A stretch of DNA of 64,000 nt from Sordaria brevicollis (lineage: Eukaryota > Ascomycota > Sordariomycetes > Sordariales > Sordariaceae), in assembly GCA_033439795.1 (NCBI GenBank), contig JAUTDP010000003.1, positions 1,550,001-1,614,000 on the forward strand, read 5' to 3'. Below are positions 1 through 10,479 of this stretch, one piece after another. The position numbers and the translations under genes are program-made. Below the pieces are notes generated by a model, which did not search any database, had not been told where the DNA came from, and saw only the letters and a list, made by a program, of their open reading frames with translations. Every line of letters begins with the position of its first letter. Position 1 is the stretch's first letter.

Positions 1-1523
1 CTGAGGATCATCACTCCGTTCTTCAGTACTCTTGTGAGTTACAAGGAAGAAAAGTGACCGTCTCTTTCCTTCATCGTCTGAGACGTAGCAGGCCAAGGCC
101 CCTGGCTCAAGCCTTGAAGACTCCTGCCACCATCGGCGTTTTTCGGCCGGGGGGTTGTTGCGTAATTGATGAGGTGTGGCGAAGGACAGAATAGCTTCTA
201 GCCCAGTACGAGGACGAATAAACACACGCTGGATCTGTGCTCTGTCATAAACATGAGCTCTGACATTGCTATCCATCAGTTTATGTGGCTTCGACGTGGA
301 CTTGTCATTGTCTGCAAGGAATTTGTTGAGTGCATCCTTGAGAGGGCCAAAAGTATCGTGGCGTAGGAGCCGAAAGGCGGTGTCGATGTGCCGTCGGACC
401 GGGTCCTGGAGAAAATGGGCCTGTGTGAAGTTTGTGGTAGGCAAGTACTCAGGGTGCCTACTGATGATTTCTCCGTGCGTAGGAAGAATCTGGATCTTGC
501 AAATATCGGCATTGTCATTGTCATGACTGCCCCCGGGTACTTCGGCATCGATCGGAAACGTCAACTGGATGGGCCCCGACCGACCGCGCTGTCCAGAAGA
601 CGGCTCGTCGGGGTCGGAAAGGAAAAGAGTTGCAGAATCCATCAATCGTTTCACAGTGTCGAGACAAGACGTACATCTGTCTATCGCCAGCCCGGAGCTA
701 CCCGCTTCTTGGAGATGCTCAACCATCCTTTCTAGATCCTTGAGGAGTGGTGGGAAATCATCGTTCAACAGGGCCTTGCGTTCTCGACGAACAAGTCCCA
801 AGACGCACTTCAAAAGCAGTGTGCATGTCGTGTCAGGTTCCCAAGAGGACGAAGGCAACGCCCCTATCTCCAATAGGGAAAGGGAGCGGCGGGCTAGGTC
901 TCTCAGGAAAAGAATGGCGGTCTCTCCGTTGATGCCCCAAAGTAGCGGTAGATCTTGGCGACGTACAGATCAACCGACAGTGAGTCGCAAAGAGAAGGAT
1001 GAGTGAGGACTTTGAGGAATGGAATAGCTACTCGAAGTGCCTGGGTGTTGTCTTTGAGTTGGTCCATGCAGAACCGCACAGTTCCCCGTATTTCCGTGAG
1101 TCCGCCAATGTCATCATCAGCCAGGTCTCTTGCAATGGACTGTTGCCATTCTCGGTAAGTATCGTTGTCCAAGATGGCAAGGGCACCAGTCCACAAGGCA
1201 CAGTGACTACCCGCATGCGAACCCCTTTGGCGAAGCTGTCGTTTCCAGTCAAGGTATGCTTCGTGTGCACCTTCCTCCTCAGGGGTGAATTCCGGAACGT
1301 CGTGAGAAAATTTGCAGTCCGGGCCATATCGACAAGTACGGTGCTGCATGAATTGGGGGCAGACGCGTTGCGGAACGGGCGCATCGTCTGGATTGCCCCA
1401 ACTGCTTCCTCTTCCGCGTCCACCTCCACGGGTATGCTTTCCTCGTCCGCCTCCACGGCCACGTCCCCATTGACCGCGTCGACCGGTAGAAGCTTGCCCT
1501 CGTTGTCCTCTATAGTTATGCAT
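1..1523 (-). CDS. CCCH zinc-finger, NFX1/ZNFX1-like protein (5' part, runs off window)
   Basis: The protein begins at the ATG complementary to 1521-1523 (A at -3). An upstream in-frame ATG at 1580 is less likely because the Arg/Gly-rich start fits the later one. Residues 9-40 are RGG-type repeats. A CCCH finger spans residues 55-74 (C55, C64, C70, H74; C-x8-C-x5-C-x3-H). A helical region follows that resembles the N-terminal part of fungal NF-X1-finger/helicase proteins. The frame then stays open to base 1; the helicase and NFX1 fingers would lie outside the window. Near 935-938 (CCCC on the plus strand) the frame must shift by one missing base: the reading before it ends in KIYRYFG and the reading after it resumes as GINGETAILFLRDLARRS. 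RNA-binding or RNA-silencing helicase function is inferred from family resemblance only. It is divergent from the MFS gene at 3655. Confidence 0.6.
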
Positions 1524-3654
1524 GTTGAAAAGGAAGTTGTATGTGGGACGACAGACGGAAGTTCTCTGGATGACGAACAATTAGCAAGAGGAATGTCAGT
1601 GGCATGGTGGAGGATAGATAGAAAGGGGGCATACGCTGTACCGTAATGAGGGTATGATGGCGTTTGACACGTTGGGAGTGTGCGCGGGCGGAGTCGACTT
1701 GAAGGAGCTGGGTCGGCTGAAAAATCGATAAGAAAGATTGTCGATGTCACAGAACGTTCTCTGCGAAGGAAAGGGAACTGCCCTTAATATTTGTACCAGG
1801 ATACCGAGCTTTGGCAGACGCCCGGGCTAACATAAAGGCCCGCCAATATTCATTGCATCAAGATGAGCCTATGGGTTGGAAAAATCGACGCCTGTGGCCG
1901 TTTGCAGTTTCCTTCCTGTCAACACTGGAGGTTTCCCACCAGTCAACCTTCCTCATTGACGGTATGACGGTAGCGATGCGGTTAAAGGCTGCAGCTAACC
2001 TGTCGTAAAACAGTGTAGGCCTCAAGCATGTTCTTCTCGTATTGGCGTCATCCGGAATAGCCTACGAGGTTGAGAGGCCAATCTTTGTTCGGGGTTTGGC
2101 TGTATTTCCAAGAAAGCTCTCTGCCGTTCGAAGAGATATGCATGAGGCCCATTGAAGGGGCATCAAAAGAGTAATGAGCAATGTACAAACAGCCAATGGA
2201 TAATGAACATCCCGCAATGATGAATTCGGATATCACATCCGTTGGGCTCCCGGGCATCAAAATGTCTTCCAGTTCGTGCCAGCATGTAGAAACCTCGCCG
2301 CCCAACGTTCCTCATCCGCAAATGAGTAGAGACATATCTGCCTACCAAGCATTATTTGGCGATTCTTTGAAATGTGCAAGTTCTGCCTGGGACAATCTAT
2401 GCGCAAGACACGGTCATCGGTCATCACTGACCAATGTAGAAGCGTGCCACGGAGTTCAGCCAATCGAAAGAGATGAAAATATAGCTCAGACCATCCCCAG
2501 AGCGTGGGAGTAAATCTCATGTTGGAACGAAATGAAACTCCATCAAGTTGTTGGATTTGTACGAAGGAGGATGTGGAAGTCGAACAGACAACAGACCGGC
2601 AAAGGTGTTGCCACAGGCGAGCGGCAGCGTGCATTTACAAACGTTTGCAATACAAGCGTGGGAGAACTTTCTAGGGCAGCATGCAGCTCATCCGTGGGTG
2701 TCTCGGCCAGCTAAAACAAAGTTCTCTTGGTTACTTTTCACCGTTTTGTCTGATGCCATGTCCGGTGGAAATGTAAAGCGATCATGAAATCGCAGGCGCA
2801 CTTCGAGAGGACCATGAAATGGTAAGGAAGATGGGTGTCACGTGCCACGACACGCTTCTCTCCTCATCTCCAGCCTCGAAATATCGATCGGGCCAGGCCG
2901 ACTTGGCATTGACAAGGGAAACTGCGGGGAAACAGGCATTCGGGGGCAAAGGTAAGCGAGGAAGTTCAGCAAACACAAGGGACTCATATCAAAGGCCACG
3001 GCGTGTACGATCCTTCACGGATCAATGATTAAGTCTTATCCTGGATAATGCCAATTATGAGGATTTGACGTGAAACAACGGGCGAGTAAACATTCCAGTA
3101 TAGAACTGAGGTGGCGAAGATATCGCAGAAGATTCTTTCAACTTCGAGTCCTCCCACACTTGATAACGCCGTGCATATAGATTGGCAGCCCAGGCGAAAC
3201 ATCACGACGCTGGCCGCGCCGAGCCGCTGTGGTGGAGGGTTGCTCCAATGAGACGCCTCCCCCACGCAGCCATATAAAAGACCCTGGAAGAATCATGACT
3301 GCAGGTGCTCGAACCATGGCTCGTCAATAGATCGTGGTGTTGGCTCTGTAGCCGAAGTTACATCATCCCCGAGGTTGACGCCCGTAAGCAGTGTTCAGTG
3401 AGTAAAAAAAACAAGGGCTCTGGCAATAGTGGCTGTCCGATCGCGGCATCCCAAAAAGTGTATGTGATACCGTGCAGCACAAGGAGGTCCAGGCCTTTTG
3501 ACCATGGCCACCCCTCTTTTGCTAGAGCCGACGTCGTTATCGACGGCATCTTCCGCTGGCTGTGAAATGTAAAAATCTGGCCATCTGCTGTGCGCGATGG
3601 AGACACCACGATCCTCGACCGACAAGCTAAATTTTGCCTGATACCATTGCCAAC
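1524..3654. other. Divergent intergenic region, no supported gene
   Basis: About 2.1 kb lies between the minus-strand CCCH gene and the plus-strand MFS gene. Only short overlapping frames on both strands are present, with no recognisable product and no intron-joined continuation. It probably holds two divergent promoters. A TATA-like box and a CCAAT motif lie at its right end. Confidence 0.5.
3273..3280 (+). promoter_or_regulatory. TATA-like box upstream of MFS gene
   Basis: TATAAAAG occurs here with CCAAT at about 3245 just upstream. It is about 375 nt before the MFS start codon, which would imply a long 5' UTR. The assignment is inferred from position only. Confidence 0.35.
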
Positions 3655-5640
3655 ATGGATAACAAGGCACAAGATTTATCTGATAGCGACAGCAACTCCA
3701 CGCTATGCTCCGACGTGGGCGAAACATCACCTCTTCTGGAGTCGCAACCAACCAAGCCATCGTATGCAACGCTCTCCAAGACCTGTCAAGAAGAAATATG
3801 GAAACCTGGGCCAGGATTCTGGTGGATTGAGATAGGTACGTGACCACTTGGTTGAAGAAGATCGAAAGCAAACTTTAGAGTGCAAAGAGATGAAACTGAC
3901 CTTGGATGAACAGCTTTGTGGGCGAATGTCTTTCTGTCCGGATTTGACATGACCATCACAGCGTCGACGTATGCCGCAATTAGCTCCGAATTTGGTGCTG
4001 CAAACAACGCTGCTTGGTTGACAACCTCGTATCTCATCACGAGCACAGCGTTCCAGCCGCTCTATGGCAGACTGTCAGATCTGTTTGGACGTCGTCTCTG
4101 CTTTTTCGTGTCCACAGTAACGTTCATGGCTGGCTGCTTTGGATGCTCCGTGGCCCAGGATATGCTGACCCTCAATCTTATGCGGGCTGTGGCCGGGTTC
4201 GGGGGAGAAGGGTTGATAACCATGGGTGAGTCGGCCTAGTCTGCAATCAGTACCTAGGAGCACTTGCTGACCCAGATACTAGCGACCGTCATCAACTCGG
4301 ACATGATTCCTTTCAAGCAGCGTGGCATGTACCAGGCAATGCAAAACATTCTTCATGGGTTTGGATCCGTGCTCGGGGCATCCCTCGGGGGCACCATTGC
4401 CGAGACGATTGGATGGAGATGGTGTTTCTTGTCCCAGGTGCCCGTGTCCTTGGTAGCTCTCGTGGTTGGGTACTTTGTGCTCGAAAACCCGTTGCATCTG
4501 GTCGAGTTGACGGATCCTAAGCGACGAATTCGGTCTGCCTTGCAATGTCTCGATTTGTCTGGGGCCACAATGCTGGTTGTAGGACTCGCAGTCCAACTTC
4601 TGGGACTGAGCTTTGGTGGCAATGAGTATCCTTGGTCAAGCGCGCCGGTAGTGACCGCCCTGGTAACCAGTTGTGCGTTGTTGGTCGGGTTCATCGTGGT
4701 CGAGGCAAAGACCACTGCAATGCCCATGATACCGTTGCGGATGCTGCATGGCTGGCAACCATGTGCAGTGCAGCTAAGCAACATCTTTTCCGGCATGGCA
4801 GCGTATGCTGTAGGTACCAAGTTCCTAGCTGCTCTGACGGTAGATGTACTAACCGCCGCACCTCCTTTTCTTGCAGTATATGTTCATGATCCCGCTGTAC
4901 TTTCAGGCCGTCCGGGGTGATTCGCCATCGAAGGCAGGGTTGAGGCTCGTCATGCCGTCGTTGGCAACGCCAGTGGGCGGAGTGATCGCGGGAGCTCTGA
5001 TGCAACGCGGGACACGTCTGTCTTATAACGTTCGGCTGGGTACAGCCATGATGCTGATCGGAAACATGCTAGCGGTGACGTTGGGGACGACAGGCGATCG
5101 AAGAAAGGAATTCGTATTCTTGGTACCGGCGACGCTGGGCCTAGGGTTGACGAACCCCAGTGTTCTGTTTAGCTTTGTGTCTCTGTTTGAGCATCGAGGT
5201 ACGTTGGGCTTGGACTAGAGAGGAGGTTCGGCGGTTGCTAACTGAGAAGCAGACCAAGCGGTAGCGACGTCGACGGTGTATCTGATCCGGTCAATGGGCA
5301 CCATTTACGGTGTGACCATCACGTCGGCCATTGTGCAGAATGTCTTGATGGCGAGACTGCCGGCGACGTTGGGAGATGCGGCAACGGACGAGGTGAGTGC
5401 GGTGATTTGCCTGGTCGAGACAATGTAAGATAATCGATTGCTGACAACGAGTAGCTCATCGACAAACTGCGCAAGTCCGTGTTTGCGTTGCGTGAACTGT
5501 CGCCCGAGTTGGAAAAGGCAGTCAGGGCGTTGTACGGGGACGCCTTGAGGATTTCATTTCTGGCTTCGACCGCGTTTGCTCTGCTGGCATTTTTGTTCTC
5601 GTTCGCCCACAAAACCGGCAAGATGCAGAGGAAGCCCTAA
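3655..5640 (+). CDS. MFS transporter, DHA2 family (vacuolar amino-acid / drug transporter type)
   Basis: Six exons: 3655-3835, 3914-4225, 4283-4809, 4877-5198, 5253-5392, 5455-5640. All introns are GT..AG of 54-78 nt; CTGAC/CTAAC branch sites are visible in several. The sum is 1668 nt, giving 555 aa. Residues 1-60 are a soluble tail with an acidic dileucine stretch (ETSPLLES), typical of vacuolar sorting. Residues 68-90 carry the DHA2 signature FLSGFDMTITASTY. The MFS motif A is at residues 112-121 (GRLSDLFGRR). Length and hydrophobicity fit a 14-TM protein. The closest family by eye is the Fnx/Vba vacuolar basic amino-acid group (e.g. INSDMIPF..RGMYQAMQN); substrate is unknown. No frame damage. 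Confidence 0.88.
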
Positions 5641-7114
5641 TTTCAAATCTCTTTGAAAGGAAGGTACGAAAATCTTTGTTCCAGTGGTCTATTCGTTCGC
5701 GGGTCGTTGAGGAAGTCGCAAGTTGTCGTGGTTGTCTCGTTTCGCGGGGAAGGTGTTTAGTAGTAGCAGACCAAAATGACGTGCTTGTCCTTCCATGCCC
5801 AGGTCAATCTTATCGCTGTGTTGTCAGTTGTCAGCCTCGGCCAATCAGCGCTCAGACAGCTGCCGCCGGCTGCCGTGTGCCTCTGAGCTTGAGCCTTGTA
5901 CCTTCGTACCTTTGCTGGCTTGGCGCTTTCTGCTTGTTCGACAGATGTCGTTGTCATTTCTTTTTGGCCTTTTCTCTTTTTTTTCATCATCCTACCATTT
6001 CTCGTCCCCCAATCTTCAAAACCAATCTCAAAAAAAGACAAAACAGTTTTTGAATGGATGAGGGCAAAAAAATGCAAAAAGCTAAGCTCGCCCAGGGAGA
6101 CTTTTTTTGGGGGAACTAACCCCCATCTCCCAGCTGCGAAACTATGCGAAAACTGTACCTCGAACGCCAACACATCCGGCAATGTTTTCATCAACGGGAA
6201 TGCTTTAACCAGCTGCGCCATTAGACCAGTGGCCCGTTGTGCTAGAGGGGTCAGGTAACGGACCTTTTATGCCCACTTGGAAGGTGCCTGGTGCCTGGGT
6301 CGTGGCGCGGGCAGGACGGGAGGGTCTGTCGTCCGATGTTGTGAGGACGTGAAGGGCGCGCTGGTGGAAGGAACGACAATTACAAGTTTGGGCCGGCGTC
6401 CAGGAGGCCGCAAATTATCGCCTGTACGACTTTTTGGCCGTTTCCATGACCTCTTACCATATCACTCGACAAGATGCATTCTCGTGACCGTGTTTGATAT
6501 ATCAATGAGGAAGGTGGTTTTAGTATTAAGACTTATCCGATACTGAGCGATGAGATGTTGTCAGAGAGACGTTTCCGAGTCTCGGACTCATGGGGCGATT
6601 GCAACATCAGCGCGATGGCTCAACGTTACTGGTCGACAAGCTTGCTTTCAAAAACAAAATGCGAGGAACACGATCCTACGAAGTTTGGAGTAACCATAGA
6701 CAAGTCCGACGAAACCACTCGGACGCTCACCTTTCAACACCACTACAACATCCATCAACGCTCACAGAAGAGTCTCACCTTCCAAGTTTGATTAGCGGCA
6801 CAGCATCAGTCCGAGTGATCGGGACAGGATTTCAGCAATTGGCTATCACACTGGCTCAAAGAGGGAGGTGTTGTAATATCTCTGGAGGCGTTGTCAAAGT
6901 CGTGGTCTACTGACCAGACAGATCCATGTATCATAACAAGAACGAGAGGTCAAAACTTGGAAGATGACCAGGGAGGCGATCGAGACGAAATCGGAAAACG
7001 AGTATAAGAACCCCTAGAAGCTGCTTCTCGAGAGTACTATCCAGCAGCTCAACCATCATCGACCTCATCACTTCCAACCCAGGACCATTCGGATTCCAAC
7101 TCCCACTAGCCAAA
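5641..7114. other. Intergenic region, no supported gene
   Basis: About 1.5 kb between the MFS gene and the small secreted peptide gene. It contains a T-rich tract at about 5960-6000 and a tRNA-like half sequence near 6190-6225 on the minus strand that cannot be folded into a full tRNA. No long frame has a recognisable product. Confidence 0.45.
7003..7009 (+). promoter_or_regulatory. TATA box of small secreted peptide gene
   Basis: TATAAGA lies 112 nt upstream of the ATG at 7115, followed by a CA-rich leader typical of highly expressed ascomycete genes. Confidence 0.45.
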
Positions 7115-7309
7115 ATGCAGTTCAGACTCTCCGTCGCCGTCCTTCTCACCTTTGCGCTCAGCGCCCTTGCTTCCCCCGTTCCGTCCGACGATCTCGCTAC
7201 CAGAAACCCTGAAGCTGAGGTTATTGACACCTTGGTCGAGAGAGGCATCTGCTCCTGCCTTTGCGAGCCGTGCCGTGGAAGGTGCAGGCTGTGCGAGTCT
7301 GGCGTTTAA
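7115..7309 (+). CDS. Small secreted cysteine-rich peptide precursor
   Basis: A 64-aa intronless frame. Residues 1-19 form a clear signal peptide (hydrophobic core, LSALA then SPVPS). A short acidic pro-region follows (about 20-42). The C-terminal 21 residues after LVER carry six cysteines in the pattern C-x-C-x-C-x2-C-x3-C-x2-C. The ER|G junction could be a processing site, but it is not a canonical KR. It has its own TATA box and leader. No family is recognised; it could be an effector-like, antimicrobial or signalling peptide. Small size lowers confidence, but signal peptide, promoter and cysteine clustering agree. Confidence 0.6.
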   Translation: MQFRLSVAVLLTFALSALASPVPSDDLATRNPEAEVIDTLVERGICSCLCEPCRGRCRLCESGV

Positions 7310-8175
7310 GTCTGCCACGGAAACGCATTCGATCGAGGGAAAGTCTTTTTCAAGGTGAGCTCAGTTACCCGTCTTGGTCCACTGTTGTTGCCCCGGAGCT
7401 CGGTGGACCCACTCTCGAGGCTTTGGACTTCCCAAACATACACTTCCGCTCGGCCTTTGATTTTCCCCTTACCCTTCTACATCTGCTCCGCTTGTCCGAA
7501 GGCGAATTGGATCTGACTGTCGATAGTTCAAACTCAAAGAAGCCTTTCCTTTATACTAGAAGATTATGAAGTGGAAGGCTATCGTTATTTCTTCACCGAA
7601 ATCTGCAACGAGCTTGCAACCGTTGGCCGAGTCTTGGCACATCGGTTCTCGGTGAAGAAGGCCCCGAGCTACTCTCGAGACACTCTACGATTGGATTCTG
7701 AACAAGGCAGATAATGATTGATTAGCTTTGTTTATTGTCACTTTCGACGCTGAAGTCTCCTTGAATTGTGTCCAAGCATGTCTTTTCGGCGTTTTACTAT
7801 GCGGTGTGCTGAAAATGTTTTTGGGGCCGTGATCATCGGCCGAGCTGATCAACGGAGTCAGTGATGTCACACTCGCACCCCACCAATCTGATGTCAACAC
7901 AAAAACACATGCTGTAGTAACACTCGTTCCTGAGAACCCCAACGGCCATCCCACATCTTCAGACGAACTGTTTCCTTTCAATCTCAATCGTAAACAATCT
8001 CCAATTTTTTTCCGAATATCTCATCTGTTACACAAGCAACACAGTGCTTCTCACTGCTCATTCTCAAACGACTACCACGCATCCGCGACATTGTTCAACA
8101 CCAACCACTTTAATCACTTCAGCTAACGAACGATAAACCACTTTTTATCTACGGCACCCAACAATAACCATCAAA
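7310..8175. other. Intergenic region, no supported gene
   Basis: Contains the presumed 3' UTR of the peptide gene and the CA-rich leader and promoter of the ComA-like gene. Frames here are short and unrecognised. Confidence 0.45.
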
Positions 8176-9283
8176 ATGTCAACAATGTACTCCCGCTCCG
8201 TCCAACACGCCCTCGTGCGTCCAGCAACAGCCACCATGCGCGCCGCCAACCGACCGAGCATGCTCCTGCGCTCCATGTCCTCCTCGCCCACACCATCAAG
8301 CAAACACACCAAACCCAAGATCATGCTCGAAGACAAGAACGCCTTTGGTTTTGTGCGCCACAACCCACGACCTCCCAAGCCGAGAAAGGTTGGAGTCACG
8401 GAGATCAGAGGGCCGTATTACTCTGCTATGGGCAAGCGGTATTTGCAGGATGTTCTCGAGACGTAGGTCGCTTCCCAACAGCTAAAGAGAATGAAAGGCT
8501 AACAGAGAATACAGAATGGGATACCACATCGACGGCCTCAAATTCGCCGGCGGCTCATTCTCCCTTTTCCCCGAAGCTCAGCTAAGAGAGCTAATCGACC
8601 TAGCGCACGAACATGATGTTTACGTATCCACTGTACGTTTCCAATTTCCCTTTCCACCTTCTCCTGTCCCAGCCCCATCACTAACAAAAGGTGATGATAT
8701 CCAGGGCGGCTGGCTAGAACACATCCTCACCCAATCCAACCCCCAAACCGCCGTCGACCGCTACCTAGCCCAATGCAAATCCCTGGGATTCGACGTCATC
8801 GAAATCAGCACCGGCTTCCTTTCCCTCCCCCCGGACGACTGGCTGCGTCTAATCCACAAGGTGCACGACGCCGGGTTAATCGCCAAGCCCGAGATTGGCA
8901 TCCAGTTCGGCGCCGGCGGCGACACCGATGCTGCGGAACTCGAGTCCATGGGCGCCACGGCGGACCCTAGCAAGGTCGTCAACTTGTCCAAGCGGTTCAT
9001 CGAAGAGGGTGGCGTGGAGAGGATCATGATTGAGAGCGAGGGCATCACAGAGAATGTCAAGAGCTGGAGGACGGATGTGGTGCAGGCGATCTTAAGAGAG
9101 ATTCCGAGCGAGAAGGTCATGTTTGAGGCGGCGGATCCGAAGGTGTTTAACTGGTATGTGAGGGAGTTTGGGACGGACGTGAATCTGTTTGTGGATCATT
9201 CGCAGATTGTGCAGTTGAGCTGTTTGAGGGAGGGCATTTGGGGTATGTCGGATACGTTTGGGAAGGTTGTTTCTTTTCGGTAA
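8176..9283 (+). CDS. Phosphosulfolactate synthase (ComA)-like protein
   Basis: Three exons: 8176-8462, 8515-8632, 8705-9283 (introns 52 and 72 nt), totalling 327 aa. The first about 42 residues are rich in R, S, A and lack acidic residues, suggesting a mitochondrial presequence. The body is a TIM-barrel of the ComA family: IDGLKFAGGSFSLFP, GGWLEHIL, FDVIEISTGFLSLP, KPEIGIQFGAGGD, IMIESEGIT and FEAADPKVFNWYVREFG, ending DHSQIVQLSCLREGIWG. In methanogens ComA joins sulfite to phosphoenolpyruvate in coenzyme M synthesis. Fungal homologues and the related plant heat-stress protein Hsa32 have no coenzyme M, so the reaction here is unknown. It converges on the AAA ATPase fragment. Confidence 0.85.
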
Positions 9284-9610
9284 ATGGCATTAAGAGGGTG
9301 GAAGATGATGCTTGATGATACCTACCTAGGCTGATTAAGAGGTTATGATGGCGATGCGTTTGAGCGACCAGGGCAAGCAACGTGATACAGCCTCATTTTC
9401 ATGTGAACTGGAGAGAACTCGAAAGAAGCTTCCAAAAATGGAAGAATATTTGCGTACAACGGATGTCGGTTTGAGATCGAGGTGGTAAAAAGAAAAGGTC
9501 GTAATGCATTACATAAACGTTCTCGTAGGTAATCGCTCCATTTTCCTAGGCCAAATAAGTGCTCCTTACCAAAGGCCACTGCGAGAATCACCGTGGCCCG
9601 TCTGAGTTTA
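9284..9610. other. Convergent intergenic region
   Basis: Shared 3' flank of the ComA-like gene and the minus-strand AAA fragment; nothing else seen. Confidence 0.5.
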
Positions 9611-10247
9611 TCAGTCGTCTAGTCCGAAAGAGGGCCCTCTCGCGAAATCTCGCTGTGCTCTCTCATCTTCATCCTTTCCATGAAGGTCCTTCAAGTAGTC
9701 CTTGAACTTGATCATCATGTTGCACACCTCCTCGAAATCCTCCTGGTCCAGCGTCGGGACGTCGTTATCATCCTTGTCTTCAATTTGCATATATCGGAAG
9801 TCGGCGAGAGCAACAGCAGTTTGGAAAGCTGGAGGTTTCGCGAGCATGAAGGATTCCGATTAGCAGGTGTACTCTTGGCATGTAGCACAGTTTTGTGTGG
9901 AGGTAGTGAAACAATGGGAATTGAGCGGACACCATAAAAGGCTGCGAAAATGAAAGGGGGGTGTCACGACTCACCGTTTCGAATCTCTCGACCGTTCCAC
10001 GGCATGCTGGTAATATCCTTATCCTCGAGGACGTAATCTTGGGCGCGTCGCGTGATTCTAAAGTCAGTGCGCTCTGAGGACAGCTTCTTGAAGAACTGCC
10101 TCCAGATCTTCTTCCTGTCTTCCGACGTCAGACTCTTGTAGTGGATGACCACGTGAATGCGGGACATAAAGGCATCATCGAATTGTCCGACTCGGTTGGT
10201 GGTCAGGAAGAGCACACCCCGGTAGTATTCCACACATCTGAGGAACA
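9611..10247 (-). pseudogene. AAA-family ATPase, C-terminal part only (5' end lost at transposon block)
   Basis: Two exons on the minus strand, 10247-9975 and 9828-9611, joined by a 146-nt intron. They encode the end of a fungal AAA ATPase: VFLRCVEYYRGVLFLTTNRV with FDDAFMSRIH (sensor-1 and arginine-finger region), then the lid helices (EDRKKIWRQFF..) and a short acidic/charged tail ending FGLDD. Walker A and Walker B should lie upstream (right) but are absent. Before 10247 a plausible 58-nt intron (10248-10305, GTAAAT...GCTGCTGAC...TAG) leads to only about 24 nt of ordinary sequence, then the AT-rich transposon block starts. The gene is therefore inferred to be 5'-truncated by insertion or rearrangement. 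The remaining codons show no stop. Confidence 0.7.
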
Positions 10248-10329
10248 CTACATCGGTGATATTTGTAGAGGTCAGCAGCCTTTCTAAAAGTAGAGCTTAA
10301 TTTACCGCACCGGGGTCGTTGTCCTCATG

Positions 10330-10479
10330 CACCCTATTTTAACTTCATACACCCTCGAGGACCCACATGACAGCCGATGACACCTAACATATAACTTCCC
10401 CTATTTTATATAGTAAACTGGCCCCATAAAATGTTTCAAATATTTAACCCCATACCCGAAAAAAACTTTACAATTATTA
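10330..10479. other. Junction between host sequence and transposon block
   Basis: Short spacer with partly retained CpA. The octamer CACCCTAT at 10330-10337 recurs at 13891-13898 just outside the right end of the hAT relic. It could be a target-site duplication, but about 140 nt separate it from the left inverted repeat. Confidence 0.3.

Noticed and set aside
6160..6240. tRNA-like sequence on the minus strand (box A-like TGGCGCAGCTGG, box B-like GTTCGAGG)
   Set aside because: The D-stem does not pair well and no matching acceptor 3' strand follows; at best a decayed 5' half.
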